Program-made: the position numbers and the translations under genes
DNA from: Pseudohongiella sp.
GTDB taxonomy: Bacteria > Pseudomonadota > Gammaproteobacteria > Pseudomonadales > Pseudohongiellaceae
DNA: 35,755 nt
NCBI GenBank assembly: GCA_030696315.1
Contig: JAUYSM010000103.1
Location: 1 to 35,755 of the forward strand
Direction of reading: 5' to 3'
In this document: positions 8,936-17,859 of the stretch, one piece after another
How positions within the stretch are numbered: position 1 is the first letter of the stretch
How the letters are laid out: each line of letters starts with the position of its first letter
Notes under the pieces: generated by a model
Database searches by the model: none
Seen by the model: the letters and a program-made list of their open reading frames with translations, nothing else
Told to the model about the DNA's origin: nothing

Positions 8936-8980
8936 CATTATTTGCTACAGTCCACGTTATCTCACTGTGGAACGGCCATC

Positions 8981-9655
8981 ATGTCCATTCTTGTCTGGTT
9001 TATTGCTGCATTTAAACTTGGAATACCTGTCGCTGGCATGAGCTGGCTGATGTTCAACTGGCTTTATGGTGCCGGGCAGTTGTCGCGCAATGCGGGGCAC
9101 AAAGCCATTCGCGAACAACTTGAACAGATAAAAAAGAGCCACAAAACCAACAAAGCCAAAAGCGGTAACTATCTTTATCGTCAATGGATGATGTTTGGTG
9201 GTGGTTTCTACGGTCTGGCGGTGCTGTGGACCTTGTTGAGTATTGAGGTGCTGGAGCTGATCGGCTTCCTGTTAAACTTCAATCTTCAGGAGCTACTCGC
9301 TGACGGCGTTATCGCCATGGTGGTGAATTTTATTGTTGCCCAGTTTGGCAATATTGTGACCGCTGTTGTCTGGTTTGCGTATTGGCCTGACGGGGACCAA
9401 CCCATGCTACCGTGGATACTGGTGGCTTACGCCGGGTACCTGATCGGCATTCACCTGGCACGAGAACAGCAGACGCTGCACGGAGTCAAAGACCTTGTGC
9501 CGGTAAAGCAGTTTAACTTCCGCAAAAAACTGGCAGGAACTGAACATGACAGCCATTCAAAAAGTAATGAAGTATCCCCTGGCATGGCGTCTGATTCATT
9601 GGATCATGGCGCTGATGGTGTTGACGCTGATCCCAATCGGCATCGTGATGGCTGA
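8981..9655 (+). CDS. Unrecognised integral membrane protein
   Basis: I do not recognise the family. The start is probably ATG 8981 (MSILVWF, weak GGAACGG upstream). An in-frame ATG at 8918 within the repeat would add 21 residues. There are four likely membrane segments: about residues 3-29, 70-95, 105-135 and 145-155. A basic, polar stretch at 37-65 is rich in Lys and Gln (EQIKKSHKTNKAKSGN). The last 37 codons overlap the following cytochrome gene by 110 bp, and their sequence (His, Asp, Ser rich) does not look like the rest. A frame slip in the A6 run at 9524-9529 is possible: one extra A would end the protein at TGA 9541, and one A fewer would fuse it to the cytochrome. Confidence 0.6.
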   Translation: MSILVWFIAAFKLGIPVAGMSWLMFNWLYGAGQLSRNAGHKAIREQLEQIKKSHKTNKAKSGNYLYRQWMMFGGGFYGLAVLWTLLSIEVLELIGFLLNFNLQELLADGVIAMVVNFIVAQFGNIVTAVVWFAYWPDGDQPMLPWILVAYAGYLIGIHLAREQQTLHGVKDLVPVKQFNFRKKLAGTEHDSHSKSNEVSPGMASDSLDHGADGVDADPNRHRDG

Positions 9656-10094
9656 ACGGGCTGAGGCCAATATCTGGGGCGAACTCACCGACACATTGTA
9701 TGCCTGGCACAAAGCGATCGGCTTCAGTGTGTTGCTGTTGATGGTGGTCAGAATAGGCATAAAATTGCGCATGACCGCGCCCGCGTACCCGGACACTTTG
9801 CCGCGCGCTTTGCAGATCGCGGCCAAGGCCCTGCATCACTCGATTTATGTTCTGCTGGTCCTGGTGCCCCTGCTGGGATGGGCTGGCGTCACTGCATTTC
9901 CCGCATTGATCACACTCGGCGGCTACGACCTGCCAGCCATGCCGTTTATCCCACAGGATAGCGATCTGGCTGCACAGTTATTTGGGATACACGGCACTCT
10001 GGCCATTGTGCTGACGGTGCTACTGATCGGGCATATTGGGGCAGCGTTCCAACACATGTTTAAAAAGGACGGGATCTTCAGGCGGATGGGTTAA
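9546..10094 (+). CDS. Cytochrome b561-type di-haem membrane protein
   Basis: Four-helix membrane cytochrome of the prokaryotic b561 (CybB) family, which moves electrons from quinol. The 182 residues match the usual family length. Hydrophobic helices lie at about 14-35, 51-74, 98-120 and 146-168. Candidate haem ligands are His18 (RLIHW), His55 (AWHKAIGF), His149 (GIHG) and His163 (GHIGAAFQH). Start ATG 9546 follows GGCAGGAAC by a few bases. It overlaps the upstream membrane protein by 110 bp, so the two are surely in one transcript. It faces the convergent receptor gene, with only 39 bp between the stops. Confidence 0.85.
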   Translation: MTAIQKVMKYPLAWRLIHWIMALMVLTLIPIGIVMAERAEANIWGELTDTLYAWHKAIGFSVLLLMVVRIGIKLRMTAPAYPDTLPRALQIAAKALHHSIYVLLVLVPLLGWAGVTAFPALITLGGYDLPAMPFIPQDSDLAAQLFGIHGTLAIVLTVLLIGHIGAAFQHMFKKDGIFRRMG

Positions 10095-10103
10095 AAATCA
10101 CTG

Positions 10104-10127
10104 ATGGGGGCGAATGGTCGCCCCCAT
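10104..10127. terminator. Hairpin between convergent genes, probable terminator
   Basis: ATGGGGGCGA (10104-10113) pairs perfectly with TCGCCCCCAT (10118-10127) around an ATGG loop. It fills the 39-bp gap between the cytochrome and the minus-strand receptor. On the minus strand the stem is followed, after CAGTGA, by five T residues, so it may work weakly for the receptor operon. The plus-strand side has no T tract. Confidence 0.55.
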
Positions 10128-10133
10128 ACTGTG

Positions 10134-12794
10134 TCAGAAACTCGTGCGAACTGTTGCCACCCACGTTCTGCCCGGCATCGCCTGAACAAATATCTCACCC
10201 AGTGTATCGCCGGATCGCGCGCGGAAGTACTGTTCATCTCCCACGTTACGCAGGTCAAGTTTGAACTGCCAGCGATCAGTATCGTAGGCGACTCCCGTGT
10301 TAAAGGTGGTTGTCGCCGGCAACTCTACCGTTTTCAGACGCCCGGAGTAGGTGCTGGAAAAATGATTACCGCTCAGTGTCAGCGTAACGTTATCCGTCAT
10401 GCGATAAGTCGCATTCATGCCATACTGCGTTTCCGGATTCCCCTGTTTAACTGCGTACTCTTCCATGCCGGCAGGCAATGCCAATTGTGCGCGACCGCCA
10501 AACAAAAATGCCTCGGCCGGATAGATCACTCTGCCGGAGGAATCAACCACATCACGAAAACCAAGTGTCCTCGCATTCACCACAATGTTTGCACCGGAAT
10601 TTGGCACAAAACGCGTTTCCTGATTGAGGCCATAAAGCGCGATAACCAGATTTCGCAGCGGATTAAAGCGCAGTTCCGCTTCAACACCCTCTGTCAGGGT
10701 TGACGAAACCTCAGCGCCTAAAACACTACCTGGATCCTCTTCAGTAATACTGGTTCTGGTTTGCTCATAATGCGCCAACGAGAAGAACAAACGACCGTCC
10801 ATAAATGCTGATTTGATGCCGTACTCAGTTAACTTGGCAGAACCGATATGTCCATCAATAATCGTCGCGTTATCGAGTTTGTTATTGTTGGTGTCCAGTG
10901 CCACACTTGATTCGGCAACAGTGATGTAAGGACGGGTGCCCGGGAAAATTTCATGCGACAGACTTGCACTCCACGATGAGCCCTCGTCTTCCCCCTCAGC
11001 GCGTTGATCCGCCGTACGCAATGCGCCAGGATTAGCAGAGGTACGAGTGGTTGGGTTATAAGTACCAGCTAGTTCCGTGTTAACCGCAGACGAATAATCG
11101 TAACGACCACCCAGCATCACGTTGGTACGCTCCAGAACATTGATATCCAACATCAGACCCAAACCCCGTTCGTTCCACTGGGTTTTGTAATCAGATGTCC
11201 ACGGCGCACCGCCATTATTGATATCGGGATTATCAAACGGTACAGCAAACGTCGTATTGGGTGTCATCGGAAACACAGATGCCATCACATCAGACCGCGA
11301 CGAACTGAAGTCACCGCCATACCGATAACCGGTCGCTTCAGTAAAGCGGTAGTTCACTGATGCCAGTGTGTTTAAATCAACCCAATCTGGCGTATTCATC
11401 AGCCGCCGGGTTACGGTGAATTTTGCTTCAGCTACTGTCACATCCTGCTTACCACCACCGGGTTGTTCGGAGATCTTGTACTGATCAATGTTGTCGTAAA
11501 ACAACTGACCCTTCATTGTAAAATCCGGATCAGCATCATAAACAAGATCCAGATAACCCAACATCAGATCGGCTTGCAACTCGCGTTCAAACGCGCCAGT
11601 ACGCCTTAGATCCAGTTCGTCGTAACCGACGGTACGCGGATCCATGGCAAAACCAGCAGGAATAAATCCGGAGCGCGGCAACGGCCCACCGGCACCTTGA
11701 GCACGTAGCAGTCCTGTCGGATCAGCAGATGGGTTAGCAGACAGAAAAGTCAACATGGATTGCGGAATGCCCGGAACAGATGGGAACTGCCCGAGTGGAA
11801 AGGGGTTGCCAGAAGCATCTCTTGGCCATTCAAACTGCTGTATCAACGGCTGGTTATTGCCACTGAGGTTACCACGCACGGGGGAAGCCTGGTGCATCTC
11901 GCGATAGCCAATTCTGCCATCACCGTTAACGTCCATATTCACCAGTGGAGTGCCGCGTATATATGTCTGATTATCAATCAATTCCTGCGTGAGCCGCTGC
12001 GTTAATCCACCCTGGGTTTGCGAGCGCTGGTAGTTGACGCCAGCATCGAGCCTGAATGGGCCAATAAACTCATCCAGAGAAATGGCGGTCTGCAGCATTC
12101 TCTGTCCAACATTGACCTCTCGGCTGAAAGTGCCGGAGTCTTCAGCGAGGGCGTAAACGTAAAAGCCTCCGGTTTTGTCCGCGATGTTAAACGGACCACC
12201 AATACCAGCAGAGAATTCCTGCCGATTAAAAGCACCGATAATCAATTGTGAAAAGCCGCTGCTGGCCTCCATGTACGCACCAGTATCCGCCCGGCCGGAC
12301 TTAGGTACCATGTTGGTATAGCCACCAATTTTACCCATTCCATAAAGCGGTGATGGTGGCCCCTTGATCACCTCAATGCTGTCCATAGCCGCCAACACAC
12401 TGCGAGCATGCCCCTGGAGATTGACGCGTTTCATGCCACGAAAATAGGTGTCTGCGGAGACGTTTCTGACGTCAATTGATCCCTGAATACCAAAACGCGT
12501 GGTGGTAAAGACACCTGGCACAAATTGCACAAGGTCCTCAACTGCAGATAGTCCAAAAAGTTCGATTGCTTCAGCATCAATCACCGAAACAGAGCGTGGA
12601 GTTTCTACAATAGATTTGTCGAATCCAAAAGAGGAATTGCTGTTACGGTTGGCCAGAAGATTGGCAGAGTCGCCTGTAACCAGAATCTCACTGACCTCGG
12701 GTGTTGCGGTTTGTGCTATCAGCGATGGCGATATTGCCGACATGCACAGCATGATGCTGCCAGACAAAGAAAGCGACTTGCGAAACATTTTCAT
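10134..12794 (-). CDS. TonB-dependent receptor without STN domain (886 aa)
   Basis: Siderophore-type TBDR. A signal peptide ends around IAQTA (residue 30) and is followed by a short TonB-box-like SEILVTGD. The plug covers about 55-170, with ETPRSVSVIDAEAI, DLVQFVPGVF and KGPPSPLYGMGKIGGY, the last a variant of the usual GP-S-LYG-G--GG motif. A 22-strand-type barrel follows, ending MPGRTWVATVRTSF with terminal Phe. GGAG lies 8 bases before ATG 12794. It is a close paralogue of the next gene upstream (shared SEQPGGGKQDV, TGYRYGGD, SSTYSGRLK) but has no STN signalling domain. Residues 288-299 form an EF-hand-like loop (DVNGDGRIGYRE). It lies last in the sigma factor/FecR gene set, and its substrate is unknown. 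Confidence 0.92.
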   Translation of the reverse strand: MKMFRKSLSLSGSIMLCMSAISPSLIAQTATPEVSEILVTGDSANLLANRNSNSSFGFDKSIVETPRSVSVIDAEAIELFGLSAVEDLVQFVPGVFTTTRFGIQGSIDVRNVSADTYFRGMKRVNLQGHARSVLAAMDSIEVIKGPPSPLYGMGKIGGYTNMVPKSGRADTGAYMEASSGFSQLIIGAFNRQEFSAGIGGPFNIADKTGGFYVYALAEDSGTFSREVNVGQRMLQTAISLDEFIGPFRLDAGVNYQRSQTQGGLTQRLTQELIDNQTYIRGTPLVNMDVNGDGRIGYREMHQASPVRGNLSGNNQPLIQQFEWPRDASGNPFPLGQFPSVPGIPQSMLTFLSANPSADPTGLLRAQGAGGPLPRSGFIPAGFAMDPRTVGYDELDLRRTGAFERELQADLMLGYLDLVYDADPDFTMKGQLFYDNIDQYKISEQPGGGKQDVTVAEAKFTVTRRLMNTPDWVDLNTLASVNYRFTEATGYRYGGDFSSSRSDVMASVFPMTPNTTFAVPFDNPDINNGGAPWTSDYKTQWNERGLGLMLDINVLERTNVMLGGRYDYSSAVNTELAGTYNPTTRTSANPGALRTADQRAEGEDEGSSWSASLSHEIFPGTRPYITVAESSVALDTNNNKLDNATIIDGHIGSAKLTEYGIKSAFMDGRLFFSLAHYEQTRTSITEEDPGSVLGAEVSSTLTEGVEAELRFNPLRNLVIALYGLNQETRFVPNSGANIVVNARTLGFRDVVDSSGRVIYPAEAFLFGGRAQLALPAGMEEYAVKQGNPETQYGMNATYRMTDNVTLTLSGNHFSSTYSGRLKTVELPATTTFNTGVAYDTDRWQFKLDLRNVGDEQYFRARSGDTLGEIFVQAMPGRTWVATVRTSF
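11898..11933 (-). other. EF-hand-like loop in the first TBDR paralogue
   Basis: The 12 codons encode DVNGDGRIGYRE (residues 288-299). This fits the canonical EF-hand loop: acidic or Asn ligands at positions 1, 3 and 5, Gly at 6, Ile at 8 and Glu at 12. It lies in an early barrel loop after the plug. Calcium binding is inference. Confidence 0.6.
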
Positions 12795-12868
12795 TTCCGT
12801 TCTCCGTAATTGAATCAGGATTTCAATTAAGGTGACGGAAAGCGTTGTCAGCCCCCTACCAAATTATT

Positions 12869-15844
12869 TTAATCAATCGTGTATCGAACCATAAATTGCC
12901 AGGTTCTTCCCGGCATGACTGTCAGCAAGGTTTCTCCTAATGAATCACGAGACCTTGCCCTTAACCAGGTGCGATCAAACAGATTATTTACATTCACACG
13001 GAATCTCCAAGGGCCATTGACATGATCCAAACCAATGCCCGCAATCTGTTCAGACGGTAAACGAATCTGCTTCAAGCGACCACTATATGTTGAAGAGAAA
13101 TGATTCAGACTTGCGTTTAATGCCAGGTCAGGTTGCCACTGCCAGCGCAGCAACAATCCAGCCTGATAACGCGGGTATCCCTGTCTGACATCAAAACCTT
13201 CAACGTCCTCAGGAAGCCGCAGAAAACTTCTACCACCATACAAAAACGCTTCAGCTGGATAAACCAGATTACCCTGCCGATCAAGGACATCCTGAAAACC
13301 GAGCGTTCTGGCATCCACAAGAATCAGCGAGTCACTGCTGCCTTTTATGTGCGTGACATGACGTAAGCCATAGGCTGTGATATCCAGACTCTGCCCCAGT
13401 TCAGCGGCCACTTCTATCTCCCAACCCTGCGTCGCAAACGAGGTGAGATACGAAGGAAGCGTTTGGAATCCAGCCTGATTCTGGTTATTAAACTGCTGAC
13501 TAAAACTCAGCAGGCTGAAAGTACGATTATTCTGTGGTGACATATATCGAATGCCGAACTCAGTAAGATCTGTATCTTCGATATGCCCCGTGTCGATGAC
13601 ACGATTGTCCAAACGATTATTGATATCCTCAAGGGTCATACTGGTACGCGAGCGAGTCAGATAGGCACGCCAATTTTTTGCCGGTAAAAAGCTGTACGAA
13701 ACGTGCCATGACACACCATCATCGTATCCTGTGCTGCGCTGATCGTTTACCCTCAACCTGCCGGGCGCCGATGAGGTACCCTGATTGATATCCACAGTGC
13801 CCGCAACGTCGGTATTCGCCGCCTTTGAATAGTCGTAACGCAATCCCAATAGCAGATTACTGTGTTCCTCCCACATCATATCCAGCATTAATCCGCCACC
13901 GTGCTCACGATATCGACTGCGGTATCGACTGATCCACGGGGCACCATCCTGATTGACGTTATTGTTATCAAACGCATGAACAAATCTGGAATTTGCATCA
14001 CCTTGCGGGGGCAGCGCACTGGCATCAATGCGGTGATTTCCGTGATCACCTCCATAACGATAGCCGGTGGCTTGTGTATAACGCAGGTTGGTCGTCGCAT
14101 GCAGATCCAATTGCAATACACGGCGACTTTTCCAGCTCAGCAGATGTTTGCTCAGTCGGTTCTCCACAATACGCACATCCTGCTTGCCACCGCCGGGCTG
14201 CTCCGACAACTTGTACTGATCAAGTACATCCACAAACAACTGATTTCGAAAGCCCATGGGATTGTCGGTTGACGGCAGCACATCCATATACATCAACAAC
14301 GAATCTGCGCCGATTTCACGCTCAAAAGCACCTGCTTTGCGACGATCGAAGGGTACCTGCGCAACATCGGCGGGTGACAACGCAAATCCGGCGGGCACCC
14401 AACCTGACGCCGGCACCACACCGCCAATACCTCGTGAGCGCAAAAGCTGATCTGGATCCAGCGCGGGGTTTGCTTGCAGATAATTGTAGAAACTTGCCGG
14501 AATGCTGCTGATGCGTGGAAAAGCTGATAACGGCAAAGGCTGATTATTGGCGTCTCGGGGCCACGCCCAATATTGAATCAACGGTTGATTACCTGCCGAG
14601 AGAGCACCAGAAACTGGTGAACCCTGATGCATCTCCAGGAAACCAATCTGGCCGTTGCCGTTGAGGTCCAGATTGACCAGAGGCGAGCCGGCCAGGTAAA
14701 GACCATCACTCACCAAGGATTGAGTGGCACGATTGACCAATGCACCAGCAGTCTGCGACTGTTGAGCATAAAAACCGGTTTCCAATCGATATCCAGGCAG
14801 CAGATCGTCCAGTTCAAGAGCGGTCTGCAGCACGCGATTCTGAATGTCAGCGCCTTCAATATGCTGATCTGAATTCTCTGACATTGACGACACAAAAAAT
14901 TGCCCATTACGCCCGGCAAGTAACAAGGGGCCGCCAAAGCCTGCGCTGGCAATCGCCTGATTAAAACGACCACTGCGCAGTTCTGCAAAACCACCGAATG
15001 CCTCCGATGCACCCGGCTGCACCGCAAGGCTGGTACGCGGATAAATATCAGTATATCCGCCTGGCTTGCCCATGCCGATCAGTGGCGAAGGCGGGCCACG
15101 TACAATTTCAATACGGTCAACGACACCCAAAACACTGGGAACATGGCCTTCCTGATTAACACGGCGCATACCGCGGAAATACACATCAGCTGTGGCATTG
15201 CGAATATCAGCAGCGCCCTGAACACCGAAGCGCGCCAGCGTGTACACACCCGGGACGACCTTTACCAGATCATCAATACCAGAGACATCGCCAGCATCCA
15301 GCTGGTCGCGGGACGTCACCGACACGGCGCGCGGCATTTCATACAGCGGTCTCTCCAGACCCAACGCTGACCGACTGCGACGCAGCGTGGCACTCGCCAC
15401 TCTGACGGTGGTGATCACGGGCAAGCGATTGGGTTCCACTGCGGCACGGGAGTTAACTTCAGTCTGTGTTTGCTCGACCGCCGCTGGCAGGCCCGCCAGG
15501 CTCTGTGATGGCTGGCGCACCGCCAGCACACGTTCACCTGCCCTGATCCACACCAGACCGGTGCCGTCAAGCAACTGATCGAGAGCCTGCTGATGACTCA
15601 ACAAGCCCAACAACTCAGGCGCCTGTTTGTCAGCAACCTGCTCAGGACGAAACACAATTTGAATGCCGGTGTCGCGACTGAAGATATCCAGCGCATCAGC
15701 CAGCGGTAAAGGCGCCAACTGCCACTGTTGTTGTTGTGTCATCAGGGCTGCGGCGTCAGCATGAAGCGATCCGGACAGCACTGGCGTCAACGCCATCTGC
15801 CAACACACCCAGAACAAGGCCAGCTGGAAACCTGAAAGTCGCAC
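12869..15844 (-). CDS. TonB-dependent transducer receptor with STN domain (991 aa)
   Basis: Receptor of the FecA/FpvA-like signalling type. Residues 1-30 are a signal peptide. Residues 40-110 are an STN (secretin/TonB N-terminal) domain (LADALDIFSRDTGIQIVFRPE) that in known systems touches FecR in the periplasm. The plug spans about 140-270 with EMPRAVSVTSRDQL and RGPPSPLIGMGKPGGY. The barrel ends MPGRTWQFMVRYTID. The start is GTG 15844, with AGGA 7 bases upstream; an ATG 7 bases earlier is out of frame. It contains an EF-hand-like loop at 393-404 (DLNGNGQIGFLE) at the same place as in its paralogue. It is followed after 74 bp by that paralogue and preceded by FecR, so it is the likely signal input for the sigma factor. 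Confidence 0.93.
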   Translation of the reverse strand: MRLSGFQLALFWVCWQMALTPVLSGSLHADAAALMTQQQQWQLAPLPLADALDIFSRDTGIQIVFRPEQVADKQAPELLGLLSHQQALDQLLDGTGLVWIRAGERVLAVRQPSQSLAGLPAAVEQTQTEVNSRAAVEPNRLPVITTVRVASATLRRSRSALGLERPLYEMPRAVSVTSRDQLDAGDVSGIDDLVKVVPGVYTLARFGVQGAADIRNATADVYFRGMRRVNQEGHVPSVLGVVDRIEIVRGPPSPLIGMGKPGGYTDIYPRTSLAVQPGASEAFGGFAELRSGRFNQAIASAGFGGPLLLAGRNGQFFVSSMSENSDQHIEGADIQNRVLQTALELDDLLPGYRLETGFYAQQSQTAGALVNRATQSLVSDGLYLAGSPLVNLDLNGNGQIGFLEMHQGSPVSGALSAGNQPLIQYWAWPRDANNQPLPLSAFPRISSIPASFYNYLQANPALDPDQLLRSRGIGGVVPASGWVPAGFALSPADVAQVPFDRRKAGAFEREIGADSLLMYMDVLPSTDNPMGFRNQLFVDVLDQYKLSEQPGGGKQDVRIVENRLSKHLLSWKSRRVLQLDLHATTNLRYTQATGYRYGGDHGNHRIDASALPPQGDANSRFVHAFDNNNVNQDGAPWISRYRSRYREHGGGLMLDMMWEEHSNLLLGLRYDYSKAANTDVAGTVDINQGTSSAPGRLRVNDQRSTGYDDGVSWHVSYSFLPAKNWRAYLTRSRTSMTLEDINNRLDNRVIDTGHIEDTDLTEFGIRYMSPQNNRTFSLLSFSQQFNNQNQAGFQTLPSYLTSFATQGWEIEVAAELGQSLDITAYGLRHVTHIKGSSDSLILVDARTLGFQDVLDRQGNLVYPAEAFLYGGRSFLRLPEDVEGFDVRQGYPRYQAGLLLRWQWQPDLALNASLNHFSSTYSGRLKQIRLPSEQIAGIGLDHVNGPWRFRVNVNNLFDRTWLRARSRDSLGETLLTVMPGRTWQFMVRYTID
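14633..14668 (-). other. EF-hand-like loop in the STN-type TBDR
   Basis: The 12 codons encode DLNGNGQIGFLE (residues 393-404). Positions 1, 3, 5, 6, 8 and 12 fit the EF-hand loop pattern. It is homologous in position to the loop at 11898-11933, so it predates the receptor duplication. Confidence 0.6.
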
Positions 15845-15908
15845 GATTCATTCCTGATACTTGAACAACTGCAATCTGGCAATGTGTCGGCGAACGGCAG
15901 AATTGCCG

Positions 15909-16997
15909 TTAAAGCGCTGGCAGCAGTATCACTGAGTTGACGGCATCGACCACACGAAGATCCAGTGTCAGCGCAACGGCCTGAGCTATTGCACGCGAAT
16001 CGCCGCTGTCAAAACTGCCACTGATTCTCATCGACTCCAGTTCGGTTGAACCCAACCTGACTGAGGTGCTTGCGTAGCGGTTTACTTCGCTGACCAATTC
16101 ACTCAAGCTGATGTTCCGGAACACATGGCGCCCTTCTGCCCAACTGGTTGCAACTTCTGTATCCACGCGAATACGTTGCCAGCCACCGCCTGTGCTTTCA
16201 CTCACCACTAACTGTTCACCCGGAGTCAAACGCTCGTTAAGTACTTTTTCGCCGGTTCTTGCGGTTACCACAATGTCACCCTCGGTCAGTGTGACGATGG
16301 TTTCAGCTCCCTTACGGGCCACCTGAAAAACCGTGCCTAGTGCTTCCACCCGACTGCCGTTGGCAATCACCAAAAAGGGCCGATTGGCATCATGTGCGAC
16401 ATGAAACAAGGCGCGCCCACGCTCCAGTTCCAGCACCCGGCGATCATTCTCCATACGCACAATCAGGCGCGTATCGGCATCCAGTTGAACTTCAGAGCCA
16501 TCGCTGAGTGTCACGTCCTGCACCTGACGGCTGAGACTTTCAAGGACCAGTTCATCCGGAAATAACCATTGTCCTGCCGCGACCAGCGCAAAGCCGATAC
16601 ACAGACAGGCTGCCATCACCATTTTCTGCCAGCCAACAACTGGACGAACAGTATGGTCAGGCGATGGCACGGCAACTGCCAAGGACGCGGGTGTCTCTTG
16701 TGGCAATTCCGCAGGAATCTCAACAACCGCTGGTATTAAATGCGCAGATGTCGGCAGGGGCACACTGGTCACCGCGCGCAGCGGCGCCTGTTGACCACCG
16801 GCAAACATCGGATCATCCGGCAACCTTTCACCCAGCATCCCAAACAGATGCTGAGCCTTCAAAAATGCCTGCTCGTGAACGGGGCTGGCTGCACGCCAAA
16901 GGGCACACGCCTCCTGATCACTGCTCTGGCAGTCAGGCGACTGCAACTGTACAACCCAGTTGGCAGCCTGCCGATTGATTGATTCCTTATTCATCAT
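15909..16997 (-). CDS. FecR-family anti-sigma/transducer protein
   Basis: Single-pass inner-membrane regulator linking the transducer receptor to the ECF sigma factor. Residues 1-55 form the cytoplasmic DUF4880-type sigma-binding region (NRQAANWVVQLQS, then CALWRAASPVHEQAFLKA). A Pro/Ala/Val-rich linker follows, with one membrane helix at about 126-146 (MVMAACLCIGFALVAAGQWLF). The periplasmic FecR domain (about 155-270) has VTLSDGSEVQLDADTRL and GTVFQVARKG. A C-terminal STN-like part (SLSELVSEVNRYA) completes it. I chose the MMNKES start at 16997 (GGGGAA upstream). An in-frame ATG at 17045 would add 16 residues without a good site. Sigma factor and receptor genes flank it on the same strand. 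Confidence 0.9.
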   Translation of the reverse strand: MMNKESINRQAANWVVQLQSPDCQSSDQEACALWRAASPVHEQAFLKAQHLFGMLGERLPDDPMFAGGQQAPLRAVTSVPLPTSAHLIPAVVEIPAELPQETPASLAVAVPSPDHTVRPVVGWQKMVMAACLCIGFALVAAGQWLFPDELVLESLSRQVQDVTLSDGSEVQLDADTRLIVRMENDRRVLELERGRALFHVAHDANRPFLVIANGSRVEALGTVFQVARKGAETIVTLTEGDIVVTARTGEKVLNERLTPGEQLVVSESTGGGWQRIRVDTEVATSWAEGRHVFRNISLSELVSEVNRYASTSVRLGSTELESMRISGSFDSGDSRAIAQAVALTLDLRVVDAVNSVILLPAL

Positions 16998-17164
16998 TAA
17001 CAATTCCCCGTCTGCTCTCCCTTTGTGCTGCATTAGCAGCGACATAGTTCCTGACTTAGCGTGACCTGTCCCGGCGCAGCAATCTCGGGCAGATTGTTTT
17101 TATTGTCGTTATTAGTGACGAGCAAACAACAAACCCCCCTACCATAAAAGCTGAAACACATCGT

Positions 17165-17674
17165 TCAGTCTTCCATGGCCTGGAGGCACACAAACAAAGC
17201 ATGGCTGATGTGTTTCTCAACCATTTTGATACTGATACCACAAGCGTCTGCGATCTGCGGGTAACTCATACCGCTTGCCCTGCTCAATAAAAACACCTGG
17301 CGACAACGCGGAGTCAACGATTCAATCGCCTGACAGACACGTTGGTAATTGCGTTCACCATCCAACACGCGTTCCATTGAGGCACCTGCGTCCTCAATCG
17401 ACAAATCATCTATGTTGTCATGATGCTGATAGTGACGCACACGCTGTTGTCGATCCAGATCATGTGCGATGTTTAACGCAATACGATGCAGTAGCGCTAC
17501 CGGAGAATTTATCTCCGTGGAATGTTCATACTTCATCATGCGCAGATACGCTTCCTGCGCTATGTCTTGGGCATCTTCCGGCACCCGGAGTCTGGGCATC
17601 AGCCAGGCAACAAGTTCGCGATGATGTCTTCGTATAATTTCGTGAATGGATAAAGGTTTCTCATGAGCTGCCAT
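17165..17674 (-). CDS. ECF sigma factor, FecI-like
   Basis: RNA polymerase sigma factor of the iron-starvation/FecI subgroup. Region 2 lies at about residues 14-75 (HHRELVAWLMPRLRVPEDAQDIAQEAYLR). Region 4 is at about 112-162, with SLTPRCRQVFLLSRASGMSYPQIADACGISIKMVEKHI forming the -35 recognition helix-turn-helix. Length 169 aa is normal. FecR follows after 167 bp and then both receptors, so it probably drives the receptor promoters when FecR signals. No Fur-box-like palindrome was obvious in the 185 bp upstream. Confidence 0.92.
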   Translation of the reverse strand: MAAHEKPLSIHEIIRRHHRELVAWLMPRLRVPEDAQDIAQEAYLRMMKYEHSTEINSPVALLHRIALNIAHDLDRQQRVRHYQHHDNIDDLSIEDAGASMERVLDGERNYQRVCQAIESLTPRCRQVFLLSRASGMSYPQIADACGISIKMVEKHISHALFVCLQAMED

Positions 17675-17859
17675 ATCATCTGTTTTCCCCCAACCGCAAT
17701 CTGAAACTTTCTATCCGCCTGAAATATCAGGAGCAATTAATGTGCCATTTGATACGGTACTTTTTGCATGAGAAAAAAGGCTAACAATATCAATTGGATT
17801 ACCCTGAGCATAACAAGAGTAGAAACAAGTAGCAGCGTCTCAGAGACTCAGAACGTGCG

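Noticed and set aside
10104-10703. Plus-strand ORF of 199 codons after cytochrome b561
   Set aside because: It is antisense to the receptor, whose motifs are intact on the minus strand, and has no ribosome site or family features.
17675-17859. Fur box upstream of the ECF sigma factor
   Set aside because: I looked for the GATAATGATAAT-type palindrome and found nothing close enough to call.
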